From Chromatiales bacterium (lineage in GTDB: Bacteria > Pseudomonadota > Gammaproteobacteria > Chromatiales > Chromatiaceae), in contig JANTHJ010000009.1 in assembly GCA_024762475.1 (NCBI GenBank), positions 1 through 56,445 of the forward strand: a stretch of 56,445 nt of DNA, given 5' to 3'. The notes beneath the pieces were generated by a model. It saw nothing but the letters and a program-made list of their open reading frames with translations. It had not been told where the DNA came from and made no database searches. Positions 1 to 9,587 of the stretch are shown in pieces (position 1 is the stretch's first letter; every line of letters starts with the position of its first letter). The translations under genes and the position numbers were made by a program.

Positions 1-479
1 GCGCCACCGAGGTCCCAACCGTAGTCGTTGATCTCGTCGAAGAAGTGCTGATACTGGTCGGAGTCGGCACCGATGAACATGATGTTGCCGGTCTGGCCGT
101 GGAAGGTCACCAGGCCCGAGCCGTACTTCTCCCAGCTGTCGGCCAGCTGGCGCAACATATCGGTGCTGTAGTGGTTGCCTGCAGGGGGCTGTACACGCAG
201 GGTGTGGAATTCTCTGGAATCGGGGAAGGCATCGCCAACCTCGGAGAAGCGGGGAATGATGCCACCGCCATAGCCATAGACGGAGATGGTGCCGCCTTTC
301 CAGTAACCCTTGCGGGTCTCGTAGGAATGCTCCAGTTGACCGAGCAGGGAGTTGGCCACCCTGTTGATCTTCTCGTTCGGGTGCTCATCGCGCAGGCGCT
401 TGATGCCACTGATGAAGCTCGGCCACGGACCCTCTTCGAGCTGGTCCAACATGGGTGTGGAATACTTGTCGATCGCCAT
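1..479 (-). CDS. dsrA: Dissimilatory sulfite reductase alpha subunit, N-terminal part (cut by window edge)
   Basis: About 159 N-terminal residues of DsrA are visible; the gene runs off the left edge. Translation starts MAIDKYSTPMLDQLEEGPWP and contains the family-typical stretches YGYGGGIIPRFSE, FHTLRVQPPAGNHYS and SWEKYGSGLVTFHGQTG. DsrA pairs with DsrB in the cytoplasm around sirohaem and [4Fe-4S] clusters; in sulfur oxidisers the enzyme runs in reverse, oxidising reduced sulfur to sulfite. The sirohaem-binding cysteines lie in the missing part. The start at 479 gives the family N-terminus. Aerobic-type metabolism elsewhere in the window favours the oxidative (rDsr) type, but this is inference. 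The gene diverges from the oxygenase at 867. Confidence 0.9.
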   Translation of the reverse strand, partial: MAIDKYSTPMLDQLEEGPWPSFISGIKRLRDEHPNEKINRVANSLLGQLEHSYETRKGYWKGGTISVYGYGGGIIPRFSEVGDAFPDSREFHTLRVQPPAGNHYSTDMLRQLADSWEKYGSGLVTFHGQTGNIMFIGADSDQYQHFFDEINDYGWDLGG

Positions 480-866
480 TTCGTTATCTCTCCTGACTAA
501 TCGGTTTAACCTAGAATCCGCTCTCGCGTGGTCGACTCCGGCCACACAAAAACCATACCTTCAGTGCTCCGTGACAGATCCAGTGCACACACCGGCCCCA
601 TCAATGGCCGCTAATATAGTCGAGGCCTCTGCTTGGCTGAACTCCACCATGGGGGGAGGCCTACCCCCCAGACCTATCCCTTTGGGGATAGAATGGGGCC
701 AAAGACCCGTCGCATCACACATAACTAACTGAATAGACATGGATTTATTCGCCATCCAGTATTTTAGCTTATGCGAATGCGGCAAAATTCGGACGGCATA
801 CTAGGCGCAATTTCCTTACTGCGTCAATATGAAATATTGATGAAGATCAAAACAGGACGAAACATA
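480..866. promoter_or_regulatory. Divergent intergenic region between dsrA and the TauD-like gene, with two inverted repeats
   Basis: This 387-bp region must hold the dsrA promoter and the promoter of the rightward gene set. Two inverted repeats stand side by side: TGGGGGG and CCCCCCA at 650-670, separated by 7 bp, and TATCCC and GGGATA at 675-690, separated by 4 bp. They could be operators or structured leader elements. I see no convincing -35/-10 pair. Confidence 0.4.
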
Positions 867-1790
867 ATGCCCGCTTCCCCAGGACCCTTCGCGCTCGACG
901 ATCACTACAGTTATTCGGCCTGGCGACGGCAGAAACTCCAGGCGCCGCCCTGCCCGCCTTTTGTGATCATCGACCCTCATTGCGGGATCGATACCGCCGG
1001 TCGACGGGCCATCGCAGCGCAATGCCAGGCGCACAATTTCGCGCTGTTCCGCCTTGACGAACCGCCCGCAGACCCCCAGCCAGCCCTACGCCGGCTCGGC
1101 AGGCATTTCGGCCTGGAGGACATAGACGCCAACCTCTGCGCCGAGGACAGCGGACTCACCGAGATCACGGTCAAGGATACCGGCACCGACAATGCCTATA
1201 TCCCTTACACGAGCCGGCCCATCGGCTGGCACACCGACGGCTACTACAACCCCATGCACCAGCAGATTCGCGGCATGCTGCTCTACTGCCATCACCCGGC
1301 CATGCAGGGCGGCATCAGCGGCCTGCTGGACCATGAGATCGCGTATATTCGGCTGCGCGACCAAAACCCGGAGTGGATCAGGGCCTTGATGGCCGAGGAT
1401 GCCTTTACCATTCCCCCCAACGTCGAGGGTGGCGTGCAGATCCGCCCGGCCACCGTCGGACCGGTTTTCTCGGTTTCGGAGGACGGGCACCTGCACATGC
1501 GCTACTCGGCCCGTCAGCGCAACGTGGAGTGGAAGGACGACACCCTGACCCGCGAGGCCGCGGCCGCCCTGCTGGCCCTGTTCGAAAGCGACGACCCCTT
1601 CGTGCTCGAGCTGCGCCTGGCCGCGGGAGAGGGCCTGATCAGTAACAACATCCTGCATCGGCGCAGCGGATTCGTGGATTCGCCCGACCCCCGACACAAA
1701 CGCGTTTTCTACCGGGCGCGCTATCACAACCGGGTCGAGCTGGCGGATTTGCCGGCCCCCGCTCAGGCGAGCGCGACAACAGAGGAATAA
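867..1790 (+). CDS. TauD/TfdA-like Fe(II)/2-oxoglutarate-dependent dioxygenase
   Basis: A 307-residue protein with the iron-binding facial triad of this family: HTD in GWHTDGYYNP, a distal His in NNILHRRSGF, and a following Arg-rich segment RVFYRARY that would bind 2-oxoglutarate. TauD-family enzymes hydroxylate small molecules such as taurine or alkylsulfonates; this substrate is unknown. In-frame codons extend upstream to 771, but the ATG at 867 has an AGGACGA ribosome-binding site 6 bp before it, so that start is preferred. It is the first of four rightward genes facing dsrA, so a role in organosulfur use or sulfur-linked regulation is possible but only inferred. Confidence 0.8.
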   Translation: MPASPGPFALDDHYSYSAWRRQKLQAPPCPPFVIIDPHCGIDTAGRRAIAAQCQAHNFALFRLDEPPADPQPALRRLGRHFGLEDIDANLCAEDSGLTEITVKDTGTDNAYIPYTSRPIGWHTDGYYNPMHQQIRGMLLYCHHPAMQGGISGLLDHEIAYIRLRDQNPEWIRALMAEDAFTIPPNVEGGVQIRPATVGPVFSVSEDGHLHMRYSARQRNVEWKDDTLTREAAAALLALFESDDPFVLELRLAAGEGLISNNILHRRSGFVDSPDPRHKRVFYRARYHNRVELADLPAPAQASATTEE

Positions 1791-1795
1791 TCATC

Positions 1796-1984
1796 ATGCT
1801 GTATCTGAGTAAGGTCATGATCGCCAACCCTGACCTCGAATCCTTCGAGGACCTGAAGGCCGTCATCAAGGAACTGGCCGCGCGCGGCGAGATGTATCTG
1901 CGCTTCGATGTGAAGCCCTCTTATCCGGACACGCCGCCGGATTGGGAGGACCAGCTCGAAGTGACCTTCAGCAGCCGTTACTGA
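1796..1984 (+). CDS. Small conserved-looking protein, unknown function
   Basis: 62 residues, starting MLYLSKVMIANPDLESFEDL. It begins 5 bp after the dioxygenase stop; the GAGGAATAA at the end of that gene serves as its ribosome-binding site, which supports translation as a coupled operon gene. It is acidic, with no signal peptide, membrane segment or cysteine. No family recognised. Confidence 0.6.
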   Translation: MLYLSKVMIANPDLESFEDLKAVIKELAARGEMYLRFDVKPSYPDTPPDWEDQLEVTFSSRY

Positions 1985-1994
1985 GGCCGCCGCC

Positions 1995-2708
1995 ATGGTC
2001 GACTATCTGGACCCGAACAAACTGGAAGACACCGCCGCCGATTCGCTGCGCAAGAACCTGGGGCAGCAGGCAGAACTGGAAGGACGCCTGGTCGAGCTGC
2101 AGCAACAGCTCGAACGCCTGCCCGAGGGTGCTCCGCCTTCGGATCGCGCGCTGCTGCAGCTGGAGATGGCACATGCGCTGCAGATTCTCGAACGCGGCGC
2201 CGAGGCCTGGCCCCTGGCCACCACCGCCTTTGGCATCTTTGCCGAAATGCGCGATTGGGAGCATGCAGCCGATGCCTGCGACGTCGCCTATCAGACCGGT
2301 GAGCCGGACGCGCTGATAGCACTTGGACACGGCGTCTGGCTCGGGGTCACCTTTCCCATCGATCCTGAGATCACCGTACACCTGCTCAGTCACGTGGTTG
2401 ACGACACGCCCGATGACTCGGACGGGGCCGCGGTGGCCGCGGCGACGGCCTGCTTCCTCGCCGACATCCGCGCCGATGAGGGTCCGGAGAAAGAGCGCCT
2501 GATGTTCTTTTCGCAGCAGCTGCTGGGGCGGGTCGCGCGTCGCCACAGCGACATCGAGACCCAGGAGCAGTTCGAGCTGTGGGTGGAACGACTGGAGCTG
2601 AACGACCCCGACAAGTTCCTGGTACGCCTGCGCAACGTCGTGGACGTGCTGGTACAGGACCAATGGTGGATCGACCGCGAGGCGATCCAGGCCGAGTTGC
2701 CGGATTAA
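1995..2708 (+). CDS. Acidic, mostly helical protein of unknown function
   Basis: 237 residues starting MVDYLDPNKLEDTAADSLRK, ten bases after the preceding small gene. Residues 15-50 look like a short coiled coil (ELEGRLVELQQQLERL); the rest is Ala/Leu/Glu-rich and could form a helical repeat of TPR type, which I infer from composition only. No signal peptide or membrane span. It lies in an operon-like run between the TauD-like oxygenase and the Cas6-like RNase. No family assigned. Confidence 0.6.
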   Translation: MVDYLDPNKLEDTAADSLRKNLGQQAELEGRLVELQQQLERLPEGAPPSDRALLQLEMAHALQILERGAEAWPLATTAFGIFAEMRDWEHAADACDVAYQTGEPDALIALGHGVWLGVTFPIDPEITVHLLSHVVDDTPDDSDGAAVAAATACFLADIRADEGPEKERLMFFSQQLLGRVARRHSDIETQEQFELWVERLELNDPDKFLVRLRNVVDVLVQDQWWIDREAIQAELPD

Positions 2709-2713
2709 ACGCC

Positions 2714-2957
2714 GAACCACAGAGGACACAGAGAACACGAAGGGCCGCCCTGAATGGGGCAATCCCCACAGCGGCACGCAAAATTGCGATTGAACACCGG
2801 GATGTCGGGCCTAAAGACCCTCCCACAGACGCCCAACACCGGGGCTTTGTGGGAGCGGCTTCAGCCGCGACGTCCCGGTCCACGGCCAGTGGCGGATCGA
2901 CCGTGAGGCAATACTCCCGGGGCCAGCATTCGACGACTTCGTGTTCTTCGTGGTGAA
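2714..2957. repeat. Palindromic intergenic element, family A (copy 1), with internal REP hairpin
   Basis: The 278-bp gap holds a repeat bounded by inverted ends: AACCACAGAGGACACAGAG on the left and CTTCGTGTTCTTCGTGGTG on the right. Inside is a REP-like unit GTGGGAGCGGCTTCAGCCG at 2849-2867 with an opposing CTCCCACA at 2820-2827. Related elements with the same kind of ends occur at 7972-8108, 26218-26371 and 47222-47359. Confidence 0.7.
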
Positions 2958-2986
2958 TTGTTCTTGAGTTCTTATTTGGAAGGGAT

Positions 2987-3685
2987 ATGTTCTGGGAAGA
3001 CGACGACAAACCGCAAGAATTCCAGGTACCCGACGACGTCGCAGACCTGGTGTTCAACATCCAGTGCCGGGAACTGCCGGTCGACCACGCCCACGCGCTC
3101 GGCACCGCCCTGTGTGATACCGCGCCGGTGCTGACCAGTGACCCGCGGGTGGCCATCCACGAGATCCACCTGGCCGGCTCGCAGAATGGCTGGGAAAGGC
3201 CCGATCCCCACCTCGGGCAGAAGCTCATGCTGTCGCGCCGCACCAAGCTGCATATCCGCGCCCCCAAAGAGCTGCACGATCAAATCGGGCAGGCGCTGAA
3301 CGGTGCAACCCTGGATGTGGAAGGACACAGCCTGACCATCGGCGATGCCAAGCTCAAGCCGCTGTCGAAGCAGGGCACCATCTTTGCCCGTCACATCGTC
3401 CTCGAGCCCGGCGAAGAAACCGACGAGAATGCCTTTCTTCTGCGCCTGGCCAAGGAACTGCAGGCAAAGGGGATTCAGGTGAAGAAGGCGCTCTGTGGCA
3501 TCACCCAGGAGATGCAGACGCCAGAGGGGCCGCTCAAGACACGCAGCCTGTTGCTGGCCAACCTGCGCCCGGAGGATTCGGTACGACTGCAGCAGGAAGG
3601 ACTGGGCAGCCATCACCATTGCGGATGCGGCATTTTCCTGCCCCACAAGGGGATAGATCCGGTGAAGACCGCAGAAGATGAATAA
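2987..3685 (+). CDS. Cas6/Cmx6-like RNA endonuclease, orphan
   Basis: 232 residues resembling the Cas6/Cmx6 (type I-MYXAN) family: the N-terminus has VPDDVADLVFNIQCRELPVD, followed by HEIHLAGSQNGWERP and LMLSRRTKLHIR. The C-terminus has the glycine-rich loop of Cas6 proteins, QQEGLGSHHHCGCGIFLPHK. Cas6 enzymes cut CRISPR repeat RNA at a stem-loop using a ferredoxin-like fold; several His residues could be catalytic but none can be assigned here. No CRISPR array or other cas gene is visible in the window. The setting is instead a dsr-linked operon, so a host RNA substrate is possible. Identity comes from family memory and motif match, not a search. Confidence 0.7.
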   Translation: MFWEDDDKPQEFQVPDDVADLVFNIQCRELPVDHAHALGTALCDTAPVLTSDPRVAIHEIHLAGSQNGWERPDPHLGQKLMLSRRTKLHIRAPKELHDQIGQALNGATLDVEGHSLTIGDAKLKPLSKQGTIFARHIVLEPGEETDENAFLLRLAKELQAKGIQVKKALCGITQEMQTPEGPLKTRSLLLANLRPEDSVRLQQEGLGSHHHCGCGIFLPHKGIDPVKTAEDE

Positions 3686-3885
3686 AGGAAGCTCTGATCA
3701 ATTCGTAACACGGCATCTTGCGGCGCCAAATCGTCCATTTCTGCGTTGCGAATCTTCGCAATACCCGCTACAAGGTGAATCGCGAAGCGAGAGAGGGTCC
3801 CCTGGGGGATCACGTGCGATCCGCGCCTTGAACTCGACGATTTTTCACCGCGATCTGCTCGCGCCAGAATAAATCGGAGCTTCCT
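3686..3885. mobile_element. MITE-like element, family B, copy 1
   Basis: A 200-bp non-coding element starts directly after the TAA stop of the Cas6-like gene. Its ends are inverted repeats: AGGAAGCTCTGATCAATTCG on the left; on the right the reverse complement reads AGGAAGCTCCGATTTATTC. The reverse complement matches the element at 16251-16412 along nearly its full length, except for an extra internal block (about 3750-3810). There is no transposase, so this would be a non-autonomous element. Confidence 0.75.
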
Positions 3886-3908
3886 AAATGACCAACTTTT
3901 AATATAAT
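3881..3908 (+). promoter_or_regulatory. Candidate promoter of the DsrC-like gene at the MITE edge
   Basis: A perfect TATAAT lies at 3903-3908, about 80 bp before the DsrC-like start. The -35 position falls in the terminal TTCCTA of the MITE (3881-3886, 16-bp spacer), a weak match. The inserted element may therefore have supplied part of this promoter. Confidence 0.4.
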
Positions 3909-3990
3909 CCTCGCCGTTTTTTCTCGGACCTCGATGCGGGCGACGGGAACCCTCAATGGAAATCCACTTGCACGAAGAGGAGCAATCACG

Positions 3991-4341
3991 ATGTCGACGA
4001 TTGAAGTAAATGGCAAGACCATCGAGCTGGACGAGCACGGCAACATGGTCGACTACACCCAGTGGGATGAAGACGTGGCCCGCGCCCTGGCCGAGATGGA
4101 TGAGGGTTTCGTGGGTGAGCTGACCCAGGAACACCTCGACGTACTCAATTATCTGCGCGATCAGTACATCAACAATGTGCAGAACCAGCCGATGGAGCGC
4201 CAGATCCTCAAGGACATGGGCAAGATCTGGGGCAAGAAGGTCAGCAGCAAGGACATGTACAAGCTGTTCCCCTTCGCTCCCTCCAAGCAGGGCAACCGCA
4301 TCGCCGGCCTGCCCTATATCGCGCGCAAGGGCGGCTACTGA
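3991..4341 (+). CDS. DsrC/TusE-family protein lacking all cysteines (RspA-like)
   Basis: 116 residues with the DsrC/TusE fold signature: MSTIEVNGKTIELDEHGNM, then YTQWDEDVARALAE, HLDVLNYLRDQY and LFPFAPSKQGNRIAGLP. True DsrC carries two redox cysteines in its C-terminal arm and TusE carries one. This protein ends IAGLPYIARKGGY and has no Cys anywhere, so it cannot carry a persulfide or trisulfide. Cys-free DsrC homologues have been called RspA and proposed to be regulatory. The ATG at 3991 has GAGGAG upstream and gives the canonical N-terminus. The gene is followed by a strong terminator. Confidence 0.85.
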   Translation: MSTIEVNGKTIELDEHGNMVDYTQWDEDVARALAEMDEGFVGELTQEHLDVLNYLRDQYINNVQNQPMERQILKDMGKIWGKKVSSKDMYKLFPFAPSKQGNRIAGLPYIARKGGY

Positions 4342-4365
4342 TCGGGCGGACCCACATCCGGCCGT

Positions 4366-4400
4366 AAAAAGGCCCCGAACCACGCGGTTCGGGGCCTTTT
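4366..4400. terminator. Bidirectional intrinsic terminator
   Basis: Perfect 11-bp stem GGCCCCGAACC/GGTTCGGGGCC (4371-4381 and 4386-4396) with loop ACGC, flanked by AAAAA and TTTT. It lies between the convergent DsrC-like gene and ureG and can serve both. Confidence 0.9.
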
Positions 4401-4424
4401 CCATGCTTCACTGGGCGCGGCGAA

Positions 4425-5039
4425 TCAACCCAGCATGCCCGCATGCCGGACGAAGGCGATAACCTCATCCAGCCCCTGCCCTGTCTTCAGGTTGGTCATC
4501 ACAAAAGGCTTGTCCCCTCGCATGCGCCGACTATCGACCGCCATCACCTCGAGCGACGCCCCCACGTAAGGCGCCAGATCGATCTTGTTGATCACCAGCA
4601 GATCCGAACGGGTGATCCCGGGTCCGCCCTTGCGCGGAATCTTCTCGCCCTCCGAGACATCGATCACATAGATCATCAGGTCCGCCAGTTCGGGACTGAA
4701 GGTGGCAGAGAGGTTGTCGCCCCCGCTCTCGATGAAAACGATATCGAGTTCGGGAAACCGGGCCTGCAGATCGGCCACCGCCGCCAGATTCATGGAGGCA
4801 TCCTCGCGGATGGCCGTATGCGGGCAGCCGCCAGTCTCCACGCCGATGATGCGCTGCGCCGGCAACGCCTGCGCGCGAATCAGAATCTCCTGATCCTCCC
4901 GCGTGTAGATATCGTTGGTGACCACGGCGATTTCATAGTCCTCGCGCATGGCCTTGCAAAGGGCCTCGAGCAGGGCCGTCTTGCCGGAACCGACCGGACC
5001 ACCGACGCCGATTCTTACCGGGGATTTCCCGTCATTCAT
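4425..5039 (-). CDS. ureG: Urease accessory GTPase UreG
   Basis: 204 residues. UreG is a SIMIBI GTPase that drives GTP-dependent nickel insertion into apo-urease with UreD and UreF. Visible motifs: P-loop [15 protein letters not shown] near residue 13, the metal-binding Cys-Pro-His motif in [31 protein letters not shown], and the NKID guanine-specificity motif in [14 protein letters not shown]. The length matches the family. It is the last gene of the urease block. Confidence 0.97.
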   Translation of the reverse strand: MNDGKSPVRIGVGGPVGSGKTALLEALCKAMREDYEIAVVTNDIYTREDQEILIRAQALPAQRIIGVETGGCPHTAIREDASMNLAAVADLQARFPELDIVFIESGGDNLSATFSPELADLMIYVIDVSEGEKIPRKGGPGITRSDLLVINKIDLAPYVGASLEVMAVDSRRMRGDKPFVMTNLKTGQGLDEVIAFVRHAGMLG

Positions 5040-5097
5040 GAAAACGAGCCATTTTGTCTTGAATCACCAGAATAATCCCTCCCCAACTTACGAGAGC

Positions 5098-5793
5098 TCA
5101 ACTCCGAAACAACCTCGTGTACTGGGTCTCGTGCAGACTGCTGGCGATCGCCATCCGCGTCGCCGAGGCGCCGATCTCGTCATCACCGATGACCAGCGCC
5201 CGCTCGACCATGGCCGGCAGTCGTTCGGCCAGTCGCAGCTGCAATGCCTGACCGTCGGTCTGACCGAGCGGCACCAGCTTGACCGCCGCCGCCACCATAT
5301 TCTCCAGCCAGCTCCAGGCATAGCCGTTGGCCGCCTCCGGTAGCGGAATGCCCCATCGCACGGAGGCCAGGGCAAAAGGACTGGCCTGACAGTGGCGCAA
5401 ATAGTCCTCCCAGGGCGCGGCATCCTCCAGCTCCAGGTCGATGATCAATCGCGTGAGGGCACGCGCCCGCTGACGCTCTTCGGTACGCAGTTCGGCCGTC
5501 TCCCGTGCGGCGAGCAGGTACTGTCCCCAACGGGCGAGCGCTGCCGTATCCCGTGCCATACAGGCGTGGTAGAGCCGCGCCAGAATTGGGATGTCCAGGT
5601 GGCAGAGTCCGTCTTCGATCAACCCCTGCAGCCAGTCCTGCATAGCCGCCTTGTCCTCGATCCAGCCCACCTCGATGGCATATTCCATACCCTGAGAATA
5701 GGTGAACCCGCCCACTGGCAGCGCGGGACTGACCAATTGCATCAGGCGCAGACGGGCCAGCGCAAGCCCCTGGCGGCCCGGCTCAGTGACCAT
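5098..5793 (-). CDS. ureF: Urease accessory protein UreF
   Basis: About 231 residues. UreF acts with UreD and UreG in the urease activation complex. Family stretches: LMQLVSPALPVGGFTYSQGMEYAIE near the N-terminus, ELRTEERQRARALTRLI, and SWLENMVAAAVKLVPLGQTDGQ near the C-terminus. Several in-frame starts exist upstream to 5832. The ATG at 5793 gives a normal-length protein and overlaps the end of ureE by 11 bp, so I chose it. A 58-bp gap separates it from ureG. Confidence 0.93.
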   Translation of the reverse strand: MVTEPGRQGLALARLRLMQLVSPALPVGGFTYSQGMEYAIEVGWIEDKAAMQDWLQGLIEDGLCHLDIPILARLYHACMARDTAALARWGQYLLAARETAELRTEERQRARALTRLIIDLELEDAAPWEDYLRHCQASPFALASVRWGIPLPEAANGYAWSWLENMVAAAVKLVPLGQTDGQALQLRLAERLPAMVERALVIGDDEIGASATRMAIASSLHETQYTRLFRS

Positions 5794-6241
5794 GCGAGTG
5801 TCCATGCGCATGACCACTGCCATGCTCGCCATAGGCGCCCGGCTCGGGTTCGAAGGGCAACTCGGCGAGGCCCGGCGTCAAACCCAGCCCCCGCAGCATG
5901 TCATCGAGCACATGATCGTGCTGGTAGCGGATCTCTCCCGGGAGGATCTGCAAAGGTGCGTGGCGGTTACCCAGGTGATAACAGGCCCGGGCCAGCAGGT
6001 GCGCGTCATCGGTTTTGGCCACCGAGACCGGTTCTGGCGCCGCCCGCACGCCGATCACGCTGCCATCCTCGGCCCGCAGCAGATCGCCATCGCGCAGGAT
6101 GGGCCCCCGATCGAGGAACAGTCCCGCTTCACGCCCATCGTCGAGCACCACCCGCAGTCGCGCCTTGACCCGCTGTTCGAGGGGCAGGGTCAGCGTGGTT
6201 GCCGGCTCGCCGGTTGCGACACGTTGGATAATTCGCAGCAC
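5783..6241 (-). CDS. ureE: Urease accessory nickel metallochaperone UreE (GTG start)
   Basis: 152 residues. UreE delivers nickel to the UreDFG-urease complex. It has the N-terminal beta domain (RARLRVVLDDGREAGLFLDRG region), the central HLGNRHAPLQ segment, and a His-rich C-terminal tail HGSGHAHGHSHGH for nickel binding. An open frame continues upstream within ureC, but the GTG at 6241, two bases after the ureC stop, gives the family N-terminus (VLRIIQRV). Confidence 0.93.
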   Translation of the reverse strand: MLRIIQRVATGEPATTLTLPLEQRVKARLRVVLDDGREAGLFLDRGPILRDGDLLRAEDGSVIGVRAAPEPVSVAKTDDAHLLARACYHLGNRHAPLQILPGEIRYQHDHVLDDMLRGLGLTPGLAELPFEPEPGAYGEHGSGHAHGHSHGH

Positions 6242-6243
6242 GC

Positions 6244-7947
<1,704 letters not shown>

Positions 7948-7971
7948 CACCAACCCCTTTGAAAACCGATG

Positions 7972-8108
7972 TTCACCACGAAGGGCACAAAGAACACAAA
8001 GCTATCGATGTGTTCAAACGTACAGGTTGTACTTGCGCCAAGATGCGATTGCCATGAGAGCGATCCACCAGAAGGCCCTTCGTGTTCTTTGTATTCTTTG
8101 TGGTTCAA
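7972..8108. repeat. Palindromic intergenic element, family A (copy 2), inside the urease operon
   Basis: About 137 bp between ureB and ureC. The left end reads TTCACCACGAAGGGCACAAA and the right end reads CTTCGTGTTCTTTG then TTCTTTGTGGTTCAA, forming a long imperfect inverted repeat. It fills the otherwise tight ureB-ureC junction. Confidence 0.75.
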
Positions 8109-8113
8109 GCCCA

Positions 8114-8422
8114 TCAATCGAGATTGCCCATCACCTGCCCATTGAAACCGAATACCTGCCGCGCCCCTGCATAGGCCACCAGCTCCACCTCACGCGTCTG
8201 TCCGGGCTCGAAGCGCACCGCGGTGCCGGCCGGGATGTTGAGACGGAAGCCCCGCGTCCTGTCCCGGTCGAACTGCAGCGCCGGGTTGGTCTCATAGAAG
8301 TGGTAATGGGAGCCGACCTGGATCGGCCGATCGCCAGTGTTGGCCACGCCGACCGTCACCGTGTCACGACCGGCGTTCAGTTCGATCTCACCGTCTGCTG
8401 GGATCACTTCGCCTGGAATCAT
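8114..8422 (-). CDS. ureB: Urease beta subunit UreB
   Basis: 102 residues, the usual size of a separate UreB. It is a structural subunit of the urease trimer. Typical sequence: [16 protein letters not shown] at the start, [19 protein letters not shown], and [20 protein letters not shown]. It lies 15 bp after ureA. Confidence 0.97.
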   Translation of the reverse strand: MIPGEVIPADGEIELNAGRDTVTVGVANTGDRPIQVGSHYHFYETNPALQFDRDRTRGFRLNIPAGTAVRFEPGQTREVELVAYAGARQVFGFNGQVMGNLD

Positions 8423-8437
8423 TGGTGTGTCCTGTGT

Positions 8438-8740
8438 TCAGATAATCGGGTCGTGCACCGTCACCAACTTGGTGCCATCGGGAAAGGTCGCCTCGACCTG
8501 CACGTCGTGAATCATCTCCGGCACCCCCTCCATCACATCGTCGCGCGTCAGGAGGGTGCGGCCATAGTCCATCAACTCGGCCACGCTGCGTCCCTCGCGT
8601 GCGCCCTCCATGACCGCCGCGCTGATATAGGCCACCGCCTCGGGATAGTTCAGCTTCAACCCCTTGTCCTTGCGGCGCTCGGCCAACAGGGCAGCGGTGA
8701 ACAGCAGCAGCTTGTCTTTTTCTCTCGGTGTCAGTTCCAT
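8438..8740 (-). CDS. ureA: Urease gamma subunit UreA
   Basis: 100 residues, the canonical UreA length. It starts [20 protein letters not shown] and has [15 protein letters not shown] and [20 protein letters not shown], all family-typical. UreA packs around the catalytic subunit. Separate ureA and ureB genes are the usual bacterial arrangement. Confidence 0.97.
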   Translation of the reverse strand: MELTPREKDKLLLFTAALLAERRKDKGLKLNYPEAVAYISAAVMEGAREGRSVAELMDYGRTLLTRDDVMEGVPEMIHDVQVEATFPDGTKLVTVHDPII

Positions 8741-8752
8741 GGGTCGCCTTCC

Positions 8753-9586
8753 TCAGGTTGCCCAGATCCGCGGCGGCACTGGCCTGCGCCCCAACAGGGG
8801 CTCGCGCAGACGGGACCAGATCGATGTAAACAGAATGCGGGCCTTTTCGGTCGAGTTTCCCAGATAGCGGACGACGAGCAGGCCATCGACCAGGGTCGCG
8901 CTGGTCAGCGATTCCTCGCCGGAGCCGATCTCCTCCCGCGCTATGGCCAGCGCCTCTCGGTCCGCCGGAAAGAACAACTGAGTGGCCACCACCGGGTGCC
9001 CGGCAAGACCTGCACTGTCGCCCCGCCTCTGCGGCGTCACCCGCAGACGTTCGAGCAACAGGGGACGTCCGTCATGCCATACCTGCAGCCGCAGATCCAG
9101 CTCTCCCTCGTCGAACGCCTCGTGGTTCACAGGCCGCCCAAGGGAATGGCTCTCCCAGAGGGCGAAGCGCGCATCGCCCGCCAGCTCGACCCGGGTGTTC
9201 AGCCGGACGCGTGCGCCGGGAAAATAGATATTCTCCTGGGGCAGCCATTCCAGACCGGCACCCTGCTCGATTCTCAGACGCTGATCTTGCACCGCCTGCG
9301 GCGCCGCGCTGCGATAGAACTTGTTCGCGCCGGGCGTGGTCAACAGCACCTGACCGTGGGCCCCTGCGGTCACATCCAGCTCGAGCCAGTCGCCGCCGAC
9401 CACGCCACCGGGCGGATGCAGCAGATAGACATGACAGATCCCGCCCTCGGGGTAGAAGGGTCGCTGTACCGCCAGTGGCCCCTCGCGCCGACGTTCGCTC
9501 AGGCAGGTACGGCCCTCGCGGTGACTGAAGCCCAGCTGCAGGCGCCCGCGCCAGGCCGATGCATCCGAGGCGATTGCAACAGCCAT
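8753..9586 (-). CDS. ureD: Urease accessory protein UreD
   Basis: 277 residues. UreD (UreH) is the scaffold that binds apo-urease and recruits UreF and UreG. Family stretches: LLHPPGGVVGGDWLELDV, VLLTTPGANKFYRS, WLPQENIYFPGA and ALWESHSLGRPV. The frame is open upstream to 9643, but the ATG at 9586 lies just after the stop of the small membrane-protein gene (TGAAATG), so it is the better start. Confidence 0.95.
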   Translation of the reverse strand: MAVAIASDASAWRGRLQLGFSHREGRTCLSERRREGPLAVQRPFYPEGGICHVYLLHPPGGVVGGDWLELDVTAGAHGQVLLTTPGANKFYRSAAPQAVQDQRLRIEQGAGLEWLPQENIYFPGARVRLNTRVELAGDARFALWESHSLGRPVNHEAFDEGELDLRLQVWHDGRPLLLERLRVTPQRRGDSAGLAGHPVVATQLFFPADREALAIAREEIGSGEESLTSATLVDGLLVVRYLGNSTEKARILFTSIWSRLREPLLGRRPVPPRIWAT

Positions 9587-9587
9587 T

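Noticed and set aside
2579-2956. 125-codon plus-strand frame overlapping the end of the helical protein gene
   Set aside because: Most of it lies within the palindromic repeat element, so it is a chance frame.
2987-3885. Possible CRISPR array next to the Cas6-like gene
   Set aside because: No regularly spaced direct repeats; the adjacent repetitive DNA is a MITE with inverted ends.
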